A stretch of DNA of 64,000 bases from Flavobacterium solisilvae (GTDB lineage: Bacteria; Bacteroidota; Bacteroidia; Flavobacteriales; Flavobacteriaceae). This document shows, in pieces, positions 10,002 through 17,278 of this stretch (position 1 is the stretch's first letter; every line of letters begins with the position of its first letter). The position numbers were made by a program, and so were the translations under genes. The stretch is from assembly GCF_012911605.1 (NCBI RefSeq), contig NZ_JAAMPT010000206.1, positions 124,001 to 188,000 of the forward strand. The letters are read 5' to 3'. The notes beneath the pieces are model-generated. The model did not search any database. It saw only the letters and a list, made by a program, of their open reading frames with translations, and was not told where the DNA came from.

Positions 10002-10073
10002 TAGCCCGTAGGGGAATCGAACCCCTCTTACCAGGATGAAAACCTGGCGTCCTAACCGATAGACGAACGGGCC
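10002..10073 (-). tRNA. tRNA-Glu (TTC), second of a tandem pair
   Basis: 72 bases with a full cloverleaf: acceptor GGCCCGT/ACGGGCT, anticodon stem CCAGG/CCTGG with loop TTTTCAT giving anticodon TTC, and T-arm AGGGG-TTCGATT-CCCCT. No CCA is encoded. The first acceptor pair is G1-U72. The sequence is identical to the copy 45 bases upstream. Confidence 0.96.
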
Positions 10074-10118
10074 ATTTTTATAACCTTTTCGAAATAAACA
10101 ATACGTTTATAGAACTTG

Positions 10119-10190
10119 TAGCCCGTAGGGGAATCGAACCCCTCTTACCAGGATGAAAACCTGGCGTCCTAACCGATAGACGAACGGGCC
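10119..10190 (-). tRNA. tRNA-Glu (TTC), first of a tandem pair
   Basis: Identical 72-base copy of the neighbouring tRNA-Glu with anticodon TTC and a G1-U72 acceptor pair. It is promoter-proximal: the TTG-N19-TATTTTTG promoter lies about 25 bases upstream, so both copies are probably processed from one transcript. Confidence 0.96.
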
Positions 10191-10214
10191 ATTTTTTACT
10201 TAAAATTGCGGTGG

Positions 10215-10244
10215 CAAAAATACAACTATTTTTCAATCCCGCAA
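10215..10244 (-). promoter_or_regulatory. tRNA-Glu promoter (TTG-N19-TATTTTTG)
   Basis: The minus strand reads TTG (10242-10244), 19 bases, then TATTTTTG (10215-10222). Both boxes and the spacing fit the primary sigma factor consensus of Bacteroidota. Confidence 0.75.
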
Positions 10245-10273
10245 GAGTAAAAACAAATTTTTATATTTTTTTA

Positions 10274-11752
10274 TTAGTATGCTTTTGCAAACAACACTCT
10301 ACCAGCAGATTTGCCTCCAGAAAAAATACAAATCCCTTCTTCTTTTTTTCTATCCAAAGGAATACAACGGATGGTTGCTTTAGTCAATTCTTTGATTTTT
10401 TCTTCGGTTTCTGGTGTTCCATCCCAATGAGCAGAAACAAATCCAGCTTTGTTATCTAACACCTCTTTAAACTCCTCAAAAGAATTTACTTCAGTGATAT
10501 GAGAATTTCTATAAGACAAGGCTTTATTAAACAAATTCCCTTGTATTTGCTCTAATAATGATTGAACGTATTCTACAATACCATCTTTTGAAACAATTTC
10601 TTTAGACAAATTATCACGTCTCGCTACTTCAAATGTTCCATTTTCTATATCATTTGGACCAACAGCTATTCTAACTGGAACTCCTTTTAATTCATATTCT
10701 GCAAATTTAAAACCTGGTTTTTGTGTTGTTCTGTTATCGTATTTCACAGAAATATTTAGTTTTCTAAATTTAGAAACTAATTCATCAACAACCCTATTGA
10801 TAACATCTAATTGTTCATCTGTTCTATGAATTGGAACAATAACGACTTGTATTGGAGCTAAATTTGGTGGTAAAACCAATCCGTTATCATCAGAATGCGT
10901 CATTACTAATGCACCCATTAATCGAGTTGAAACTCCCCATGATGTTCCCCAAACATGTTCTTGCTTTCCTTCTTGATTAGCAAATTTCACATCAAATGCT
11001 TTGGCAAAATTTTGGCCTAAAAAGTGGGATGTTCCTGCTTGCAAAGCTTTTCCGTCCTGCATCAAAGCTTCGATACAATAAGTCTCATCTGCACCAGCAA
11101 AACGTTCATTAGCCGTTTTTATTCCTTTTACAACCGGAATTGCCATAAAACCTTCAACAAAATCAGCATAAACATTCATCATTCGCTCTGTTTCTTCGAT
11201 CGCTTCTTGACGTGTTGCGTGTGCAGTATGTCCTTCTTGCCATAAAAACTCTGCTGTTCTTAAAAACAAACGAGTTCTCATTTCCCAACGAACAACATTT
11301 GCCCATTGATTTATTAAAAGCGGTAAATCGCGATACGACTGAACCCAATTTTTATAGGTACTCCAAATGATTGCTTCACTAGTAGGACGAACGATTAATT
11401 CTTCTTCCAATTTAGCATTTGGATCAACCATTAATTTACCAGGACGAGTTTCATCGTTTTTTAATCGATAATGTGTTACAATCGCACACTCTTTAGCAAA
11501 GCCTTCGGCGTTTTTCTCCTCGGCTTCAAACATACTTTTGGGCACAAAAAGAGGAAAATAAGCATTAGAATGCCCTGTTTCTTTAAACATTTTATCCAAT
11601 TGGGCTTGCATTTTTTCCCAAATAGCATAACCATATGGTTTGATAACCATACAACCTCGAACTCCTGAATTTTCAGCTAAATCAGCTTTCACAACCAGTT
11701 CGTTATACCATTTTGAATAATCTTCTTCTCTTTTTGTTAAGTTTTTGCTCAT
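10274..11752 (-). CDS. proS: Prolyl-tRNA synthetase, eukaryote/archaea-like type
   Basis: 492 residues from the ATG at 11752; a TTG at 11770 would add six residues. It is a class II aminoacyl-tRNA synthetase charging tRNA-Pro. Motif 2 is in [20 protein letters not shown], motif 3 in [14 protein letters not shown], followed by the anticodon-binding domain ([10 protein letters not shown] onward) and a C-terminal extension ending in Tyr (VLFAKAY). The compact length, the absence of the editing insertion between motifs 2 and 3 and the terminal Tyr mark the eukaryote-like form usual in Bacteroidota. It is apparently monocistronic. Confidence 0.97.
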   Translation of the reverse strand: MSKNLTKREEDYSKWYNELVVKADLAENSGVRGCMVIKPYGYAIWEKMQAQLDKMFKETGHSNAYFPLFVPKSMFEAEEKNAEGFAKECAIVTHYRLKNDETRPGKLMVDPNAKLEEELIVRPTSEAIIWSTYKNWVQSYRDLPLLINQWANVVRWEMRTRLFLRTAEFLWQEGHTAHATRQEAIEETERMMNVYADFVEGFMAIPVVKGIKTANERFAGADETYCIEALMQDGKALQAGTSHFLGQNFAKAFDVKFANQEGKQEHVWGTSWGVSTRLMGALVMTHSDDNGLVLPPNLAPIQVVIVPIHRTDEQLDVINRVVDELVSKFRKLNISVKYDNRTTQKPGFKFAEYELKGVPVRIAVGPNDIENGTFEVARRDNLSKEIVSKDGIVEYVQSLLEQIQGNLFNKALSYRNSHITEVNSFEEFKEVLDNKAGFVSAHWDGTPETEEKIKELTKATIRCIPLDRKKEEGICIFSGGKSAGRVLFAKAY

Positions 11753-11814
11753 GATGAAATTTTGGCACAAATATTGTTAATCTTTTTTTAACTATTTTAT
11801 TCAGCAAAACTAAC

Positions 11815-11822
11815 TATTTTTG
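11815..11822 (+). promoter_or_regulatory. Candidate promoter -7 box for the Trp-rich lipoprotein gene
   Basis: TATTTTTG fits TAnnTTTG and lies 29 bases before the ATG. No TTG is present at the expected -33 position, so the call is tentative. Confidence 0.4.
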
Positions 11823-11851
11823 TATAGTCCAACAATAAAAATGCTAATGTT

Positions 11852-12844
11852 ATGAAAACTAATACTTTTTTCCACAAAAAAACATCCTTCCTTTTTGTAG
11901 TTGGATGCTTATCAACTTTGTTTTATTCGTGTGGTTCTTACCAAAATTCGTCATATTATGACAACGATGGTATTTATGCCGAACAAGAAAACAGAAATAC
12001 TCAACCTGCTCAAAAAAGCTCAAATAGTAATCAATATAAAGAATACTTTAGCTCTTTAAATCAAGAAGCTGAAGAAATTTTTACTGATGTAGAAAATTAT
12101 TCATCTGTTCAACCAGAACAAAACGATACCCAAACGGAAAATTCAAAATCCTATTCAAGTTGGGGAAACAATCCTCAAAATGTTACGATTAATGTTTATG
12201 ACAACAGTTGGGGAATGGCTCATTGGAACAATTACTGGTATGGAAATTATTGGGGTTGGAACAGCTGGGCATGGAACAGTTGGTATGGTCCAGGCTGGGG
12301 ATGGAATGTTGGTTGGGGATGGAACAATTGGGCTTGGAATAGCTGGTATGGACCAAATTGGGGTTGGGGTTGGAATAACTGGTACGGTCCAAATTGGGGC
12401 TGGGGTTGGAACAACGGATATCACAACAATTGGTACTATGGTAATGGCAGAAGAGGAACAAATTATAACTACTCTATGGGTAGTCGCTATTCCAACAGAA
12501 GTAACTCTAACTTTGCTACATCGGGAAGAAGAGGAACAAGTGTTGGAACAAGAAATACAACTTTTGGAACTACAAGAAACAATACTGTGTCAAGACCAAT
12601 AAATACTACAAGAGAAAATACAGGAACAAGAAATCCAAACGCAACAACTACACAAACAAGAAATAATACAGTTCGTTCTACATCTACTCCATCTAGAAAC
12701 TATTCTGAAACTCCAAGAAGTAATTCAAATTCAGGAACACGATCTAATTCAAATGTAGGTGGCGGAAGAAGTTCTTCTGGTGGATTTGGCGGAGGAAGCT
12801 ATGGTGGCGGAGGCGGAAGATCTGGCGGAGGCGGAAGACGTTAA
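11852..12844 (+). CDS. Trp/Gly/Asn-rich low-complexity lipoprotein
   Basis: 330 residues. A signal peptide with lipobox LFYSC places the mature N-terminus at Cys27, predicting a membrane-anchored lipoprotein. The mature part has four zones: a Ser/Gln/Asn-rich acidic stretch (28-117); a Trp-rich zone (118-199) with 23 Trp in 82 residues built from NNWYGPNWGWGW-like repeats; an Arg/Asn/Thr/Ser-rich zone (about 200-300); and a Gly/Ser/Arg tail ending GGGGRR. No catalytic motif is visible. Similar proteins in flavobacteria are sometimes misannotated from low-complexity similarity. A structural or glycan-binding envelope role is conceivable but unproven. A terminator follows immediately. Confidence 0.85.
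   Translation: MKTNTFFHKKTSFLFVVGCLSTLFYSCGSYQNSSYYDNDGIYAEQENRNTQPAQKSSNSNQYKEYFSSLNQEAEEIFTDVENYSSVQPEQNDTQTENSKSYSSWGNNPQNVTINVYDNSWGMAHWNNYWYGNYWGWNSWAWNSWYGPGWGWNVGWGWNNWAWNSWYGPNWGWGWNNWYGPNWGWGWNNGYHNNWYYGNGRRGTNYNYSMGSRYSNRSNSNFATSGRRGTSVGTRNTTFGTTRNNTVSRPINTTRENTGTRNPNATTTQTRNNTVRSTSTPSRNYSETPRSNSNSGTRSNSNVGGGRSSSGGFGGGSYGGGGGRSGGGGRR
12203..12448 (+). repeat. Tandem Trp/Gly/Asn-coding repeats
   Basis: Imperfect repeats of about 36 bases encoding variants of NNWYGPNWGWGW, strongest from about 12280 to 12420. TGG codons dominate. Third positions vary between units (GGT/GGA/GGC), so the protein repeat is conserved better than the DNA. Confidence 0.7.
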
Positions 12845-12855
12845 TAAATTCTAAT

Positions 12856-12890
12856 CCCATGAAACAAAAAATGTCTCATGGGTTTCTTTT
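12856..12890 (+). terminator. Terminator of the Trp-rich lipoprotein gene
   Basis: The stem CCCATGA (12856-12862) / TCATGGG (12876-12882) has three further inner pairs around an A-rich loop and is followed by TTTCTTTT. Confidence 0.75.
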
Positions 12891-12907
12891 AAAAAATAAT
12901 TGTTACT

Positions 12908-14407
12908 ATGAAAAAATACATTTCAATCATTCTCTTAGGATTATCGATACCTAACTTTTATGCGCAACAAATAACCATAGAAGAACCGCTTCGCTTGTCT
13001 GTGGATAACATTACAGGAACAGCAAGATTTAGAGCTATGAGCGGAGCTTTTGGCGCACTTGGTGGCGATTTATCTGCCATTACTCAAAACCCTGCAGGTT
13101 CGGTATTTTTTAATAATAATTTTGGAACAATTACAGCTTCCAACTATAACTCCAAAAATATTGCTCGCTATTTTGGAACAACAACAAGAGACAATGACAG
13201 TTCATTAGACTTAAACCAAATTGGTGCTGTTTTTATTTTTAAAGATGCAAGCGGAGCTAGTGATTGGAAGAAAATTTCACTGGCAATCAACTATGAAAAT
13301 ACTAGTAATTTTGACAACAGCACTTTCATTGCTGGTACAAATCCATACAATTCTATTGGAAATTATTTTGAAAATCTAGCACAAGGCATCCCATACGAGA
13401 ATTTTACAAAATATTACTATGAAGAATTATTTTTTGATGAACAACAATCATACCTAGGTCTTCAAACCAATATTCTTGCTCCTTTATCAACTAATCCTTC
13501 GAATACATCTTATCAATCCAACATTCCAACGGGTGGAAATTATTACCAAGAAAACAGTTCAGTAACATCTGGTTACAGCGGAAAATTGACAACCAATTTT
13601 GCTACGGCTTATAAAGACATTTTGATGCTTGGTGTGAACTTAAACTTCCATTTTGTCGACATTAGAAGATCGTTTTCTGTCTTTGAAAGCAACAACAACC
13701 CTTTAAATGAAGGTCGTCCAACTGTTTCAAGATTGCGTTTTGACAACAACATAAATACACTTGGAAATGGTTTTTCATTTAACATTGGAGCAATTGTAAA
13801 ACCAACCGATTATCTTAGAGTTGGGCTTTCATATGAGTCACCAACATGGTATCGTTTAACTGATGATGCAACACAAGGCGTTAGTACTAGAGTTATTAAC
13901 AACAATGTAGAATCTACTTTTGCTTCTTATCAACCAACAATTGTTTATGAACCATATAAAATTCAAACACCAGATAAATGGACAGGAAGTTTGGCGTTCA
14001 TTTATCAGAAAAAAGGACTGTTAAGTCTTGATGTCTCTAGAAAAGATTATTCAAACACACGAATCAAACCTAAAAATGAATATATTGGATTGAATTCATA
14101 TATGAGTAATGTTTTGGATGAAGCATTTGAAGTTAGACTTGGTGGTGAATACAAAATCAAACAAGTTTCGCTTCGTGCTGGTTATCGTTTTGACCAAAGT
14201 CCATACAAAGTTGATCAAGCATTTGGTGATTTAACTGGATATTCTGGTGGATTAGGCTATACTTTTGGTGAAAACCGAATTGATTTGGCTTATACCTACG
14301 AACACAGAAACATGAATCAAGCTTTAATATCTTCGGGAATGAATGATCCAGCGAGAATTAGTAGATACAACAATAATGTAACTTTGAGTTATTCGATTAA
14401 TTTTTAG
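12908..14407 (+). CDS. OmpP1/FadL/TodX-family outer membrane transporter
   Basis: 499 residues. The signal peptide ends NFYAQ, and the mature protein opens with a segment containing TARFRAMSGAFGALGGDLSAI and NPAGS, the N-terminal hatch signature of the FadL/TodX family. Alternating beta strands run to a terminal NNVTLSYSINF strand ending in Phe, as in outer membrane barrels. The family moves long-chain fatty acids or other hydrophobic compounds across the outer membrane. Substrate cannot be assigned. It starts just after the terminator of the preceding gene and appears to be its own unit. Confidence 0.85.
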   Translation: MKKYISIILLGLSIPNFYAQQITIEEPLRLSVDNITGTARFRAMSGAFGALGGDLSAITQNPAGSVFFNNNFGTITASNYNSKNIARYFGTTTRDNDSSLDLNQIGAVFIFKDASGASDWKKISLAINYENTSNFDNSTFIAGTNPYNSIGNYFENLAQGIPYENFTKYYYEELFFDEQQSYLGLQTNILAPLSTNPSNTSYQSNIPTGGNYYQENSSVTSGYSGKLTTNFATAYKDILMLGVNLNFHFVDIRRSFSVFESNNNPLNEGRPTVSRLRFDNNINTLGNGFSFNIGAIVKPTDYLRVGLSYESPTWYRLTDDATQGVSTRVINNNVESTFASYQPTIVYEPYKIQTPDKWTGSLAFIYQKKGLLSLDVSRKDYSNTRIKPKNEYIGLNSYMSNVLDEAFEVRLGGEYKIKQVSLRAGYRFDQSPYKVDQAFGDLTGYSGGLGYTFGENRIDLAYTYEHRNMNQALISSGMNDPARISRYNNNVTLSYSINF

Positions 14408-14565
14408 ATTATACCACATTAGAACCAACATAACGGTTAAAAAAGGCTGACCACCCAAAGTCGAAATAATTTTGAAACGACATCAAAAAAATAGTAAATT
14501 CGAGTATGTTATGAGCATTTTGTTTGAAAATCGAAAAGAGTAGAACTTTAATTTAAAAAACAAAA

Positions 14566-15072
14566 ATGAAACATTTAAATAAATCCCTTTTCTTAGTAGT
14601 TTTATCGCTAATTATATTTTCTTGCGAACAAAACGACAATCAAGACTTGAAAAATCAAACTGTAAATTTAAAGTTTGAAACAGCAACTTTAAACTCTAAA
14701 AACAATGCTAAACAAAGTTCAATAACTGAAATTGAAACTGAGATAGAATTCGTTGATGGTTTACCTAAATTGACATCTAACGAATTAGTGGAAATACCCG
14801 TTGTGAATTCTGAAAACAATGAAACAACTTATGCGTATGTTTTAAAGACTGAATATGAACAGTGGCAATCATCTCAAAATAAAAATAATGTTCAACAAAA
14901 ATCAGGCGGATGTGATTTTAGTATTAAGAGTGGATATGGTTTCACAGGCAGATGTTTTGAATATGGACATTTTTATACCGGCAATAATTGTGTGACAATT
15001 TTTGTTGCTTGCAACATTAATTGCATTGGCTTTGACGATGTCTGTCCAGATTGGAATGAAGCTTTTGCATAA
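14566..15072 (+). CDS. Small lipoprotein with a six-cysteine C-terminal region
   Basis: 168 residues. The lipobox IIFSC gives a mature Cys20. The middle part is hydrophilic (Asn/Gln/Glu rich). The last 55 residues contain six cysteines in a compact pattern (GGC, GRC, NNC, VAC, INC, DVC) with several aromatic and Gly residues, suggesting a disulfide-stabilised module exposed outside the cytoplasm. I do not recognise the family. The next gene is another small lipoprotein 10 bases on, so the two likely form an operon ended by the hairpin at 15437-15470. The preceding 158 bases hold no visible gene. Confidence 0.75.
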   Translation: MKHLNKSLFLVVLSLIIFSCEQNDNQDLKNQTVNLKFETATLNSKNNAKQSSITEIETEIEFVDGLPKLTSNELVEIPVVNSENNETTYAYVLKTEYEQWQSSQNKNNVQQKSGGCDFSIKSGYGFTGRCFEYGHFYTGNNCVTIFVACNINCIGFDDVCPDWNEAFA

Positions 15073-15082
15073 AGACATTAAT

Positions 15083-15415
15083 ATGAACAAAATTATACTA
15101 TTTATTTTATTTGCATCAATTTTTTGTAGTTGCAAAAGCCAAGAAATCAAGAATGTTGGTATATCAAATCCTGATAATTTTTCTAACACTTCAAATACAC
15201 AGGATTTTAATACTTATCTAAACTATTTAGGAAATCAAAAAAATCTTAAATCAATCAAAGTTTTACATAATAAGAAGGTATTTGATTTCGAGAAATTTAA
15301 AGAAAATGTTGGCTTTAATGAAAAACAGAATATAGACATTATTAAAGATTCAACTATAATATCAAAATATGATGTAAAGGATTGTAAGATTTTAATTCTT
15401 GTTAAGGATAAATAA
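15083..15415 (+). CDS. Small hypothetical lipoprotein
   Basis: 110 residues from the ATG at 15083. A longer in-frame start at 15002 would lie inside the preceding gene and lacks a signal peptide at its start. The N-terminus (MNKIILFILFASIFCSC) is a lipoprotein signal with Cys17 as the probable lipid-modified residue. The mature part is Lys/Asn/Asp rich with no recognised domain. It is probably co-transcribed with the six-cysteine lipoprotein just upstream. Confidence 0.7.
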   Translation: MNKIILFILFASIFCSCKSQEIKNVGISNPDNFSNTSNTQDFNTYLNYLGNQKNLKSIKVLHNKKVFDFEKFKENVGFNEKQNIDIIKDSTIISKYDVKDCKILILVKDK

Positions 15416-15436
15416 CGTAGCATAACACGGTATATA

Positions 15437-15470
15437 AAAACCATTCCAAAAAGGAATGGTTTTATTTTTG
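15437..15470 (+). terminator. Strong rho-independent terminator
   Basis: A perfect 11-base-pair stem AAAACCATTCC / GGAATGGTTTT with a five-A loop, followed by a T-rich tail (TATTTTTG), downstream of the paired small lipoprotein genes. Confidence 0.88.
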
Positions 15471-15501
15471 GCACAACTTCCAAATAAAAACCGTAATTTT
15501 G
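15468..15501 (+). promoter_or_regulatory. Probable rimO promoter (TTG-N23-TAATTTTG)
   Basis: TAATTTTG at 15494-15501 fits TAnnTTTG, with TTG at 15468-15470 at the upper end of the usual spacing. It lies 28 bases before the rimO ATG and abuts the upstream terminator. Confidence 0.55.
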
Positions 15502-15529
15502 CACTCCAATTTTTCATTCTGAAAAAAAT

Positions 15530-16834
15530 ATGAGAACAAAGACTTTAAAGAAAAATAAAATCAACGTAATTACGCTTGGATGTTCTAAAAACACCTACGA
15601 TAGCGAAGTCTTGATGGGACAATTAAAAGCTAGTGGAAAAGATGTTGTGCATGAACAAGAAGGAAATATCGTCGTGATAAACACCTGTGGATTTATTGAT
15701 AACGCCAAAGCCGAATCGGTAAACACTATTCTTGAATATGCCGATAAAAAAGAAAGAGGAATTGTTGACAAAGTTTTTGTAACCGGATGTCTTTCTGAAA
15801 GATACCGACCAGATTTAGAAAAAGAAATTCCAAATGTCGACCAATATTTTGGAACAACCGAACTGCCTTTGTTACTAAAAGCACTTGGTGCCGATTATAA
15901 ACATGAACTTCTTGGAGAACGTTTAACTACAACGCCAAAAAATTATGCTTATTTAAAAATTGCTGAAGGTTGCGACAGACCTTGTAGTTTTTGTGCCATT
16001 CCATTAATGCGTGGCAAACACGTTTCGCAACCTATAGAAAAATTGGTTAAAGAAGCCGAAGTTTTAGCTAAAAATGGTGTAAAAGAACTTATCTTAATTG
16101 CGCAAGATTTGACTTATTATGGTTTAGATTTATATAAAAAACGTAATCTGGCAGAATTACTTGAAAATTTAGTAAAAGTAGAAGGCATTGAATGGATACG
16201 TCTTCATTATGCGTTTCCAACTGGTTTCCCAATGGATGTTTTGGATTTAATGAAGCGTGAACCAAAGATTTGTAATTATATCGATATTCCGTTGCAACAT
16301 ATTTCAGATAATATCTTGAAATCAATGCGTCGCGGAACTACCAAAGAAAAAACCACAAAACTTTTAAAAGATTTCCGCGAAGCTGTTCCTGGAATGACAA
16401 TCAGAACAACTTTAATCGTTGGTTATCCTGGCGAAACGCAGGAAGATTTTGAAATAATGAGAGATTGGGTTCAGGAAATGAAATTTGAAAGATTAGGTTG
16501 TTTTGCCTATTCTCACGAAGAAAACACACATGCTTTTTCTTTAGAAGATGATGTTCCCGAAGAAGTAAAACAAGCTCGTGCTGCCGAAATAATGGATTTA
16601 CAATCGCAAATTTCATGGGATTTAAACCAAGAAAAAATAGGGCAAACCTTCAAATGTATTATCGACAGAAAAGAAGGTCAATATTTCATTGGAAGAACCG
16701 AATTTGATAGTCCAGATGTTGACAACGAAGTATTAATTGATGCTTCAAAATTTTATGTAAAAACAGGTGAATTTGTTAATGTAAAAATTATTGATGCTAC
16801 TGAATTTGATTTATACGGCGAACCTGAAAATTAA
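15530..16834 (+). CDS. rimO: Ribosomal protein S12 methylthiotransferase RimO
   Basis: 434 residues. RimO adds a methylthio group to a conserved Asp of ribosomal protein S12 using S-adenosylmethionine and two iron-sulfur clusters. The N-terminal methylthiotransferase domain shows its three cysteines in LGCSKNT, NTCGF and TGCLS. The radical SAM domain has CxxxCxxC as CDRPCSFC (Cys about 148, 152, 155), and a TRAM domain fills the C-terminal 65 residues. The motif GCSKN separates RimO from the tRNA enzyme MiaB. A small exported protein follows six bases downstream. Confidence 0.96.
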   Translation: MRTKTLKKNKINVITLGCSKNTYDSEVLMGQLKASGKDVVHEQEGNIVVINTCGFIDNAKAESVNTILEYADKKERGIVDKVFVTGCLSERYRPDLEKEIPNVDQYFGTTELPLLLKALGADYKHELLGERLTTTPKNYAYLKIAEGCDRPCSFCAIPLMRGKHVSQPIEKLVKEAEVLAKNGVKELILIAQDLTYYGLDLYKKRNLAELLENLVKVEGIEWIRLHYAFPTGFPMDVLDLMKREPKICNYIDIPLQHISDNILKSMRRGTTKEKTTKLLKDFREAVPGMTIRTTLIVGYPGETQEDFEIMRDWVQEMKFERLGCFAYSHEENTHAFSLEDDVPEEVKQARAAEIMDLQSQISWDLNQEKIGQTFKCIIDRKEGQYFIGRTEFDSPDVDNEVLIDASKFYVKTGEFVNVKIIDATEFDLYGEPEN

Positions 16835-16840
16835 TTGGTT

Positions 16841-17278
16841 ATGAAAAATTTATACTGTATTCTTTTTGTTTTCATTACATCAATATCACTTGGTCAAATG
16901 AACAGAGGCATGGGAAGAACACCTCAAATTCCTAATAGCAATTCACAAAAAAAAGTTGATCCAAAAGAAGCTGCCTTAAATTATTTGAAAAAAGAGCTAA
17001 ATTTAGATACCTTTCAAGAAGCAGCAACCAAAACTTTCATCGAAGAAAACATGAAAGAAAGAGAATTCATTTTAGGTTTGGATATTTCTGATGCTGATAA
17101 AATCGAAAAACTTACTGTTTCAAATGATAAAATGCACGCTCAGATGAACACCATTTTGAATGAAAATCAAAAAGTTCTTTTGGAAAAATTGAAAGATAAA
17201 AAATCTGGTGATAAAAAGAAAAAAAGCAAGAAAGATAAAAAAGAAGAAAAAGACGAGTTAATTCTGGAAGAAAATTAA
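16841..17278 (+). CDS. Small exported Lys-rich protein
   Basis: 145 residues from the ATG at 16841; a TTG two codons upstream is less likely. A signal peptide (MKNLYCILFVFITSISLGQ) is followed by an Asn/Gln-rich linker, a helical region of about 90 residues and a very basic C-terminus of alternating Lys/Asp/Glu (GDKKKKSKKDKKEE). The helical part resembles small periplasmic helical proteins found in flavobacteria, but I cannot name a family. It is co-directional with rimO and overlaps the convergent radical SAM gene by four bases. Confidence 0.75.
   Translation: MKNLYCILFVFITSISLGQMNRGMGRTPQIPNSNSQKKVDPKEAALNYLKKELNLDTFQEAATKTFIEENMKEREFILGLDISDADKIEKLTVSNDKMHAQMNTILNENQKVLLEKLKDKKSGDKKKKSKKDKKEEKDELILEEN

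Noticed and set aside
12155..12461. Open frames on both strands across the Trp-rich repeat, giving Pro/Ile/Ser-rich products.
   Set aside because: They arise from the repetitive TGG/GGT sequence of the lipoprotein gene; that gene has the signal peptide, promoter box and terminator.
15002..15082. An upstream extension of the second small lipoprotein.
   Set aside because: It overlaps the preceding gene by 71 bases and hides the lipoprotein signal; the ATG at 15083 gives a good lipobox.
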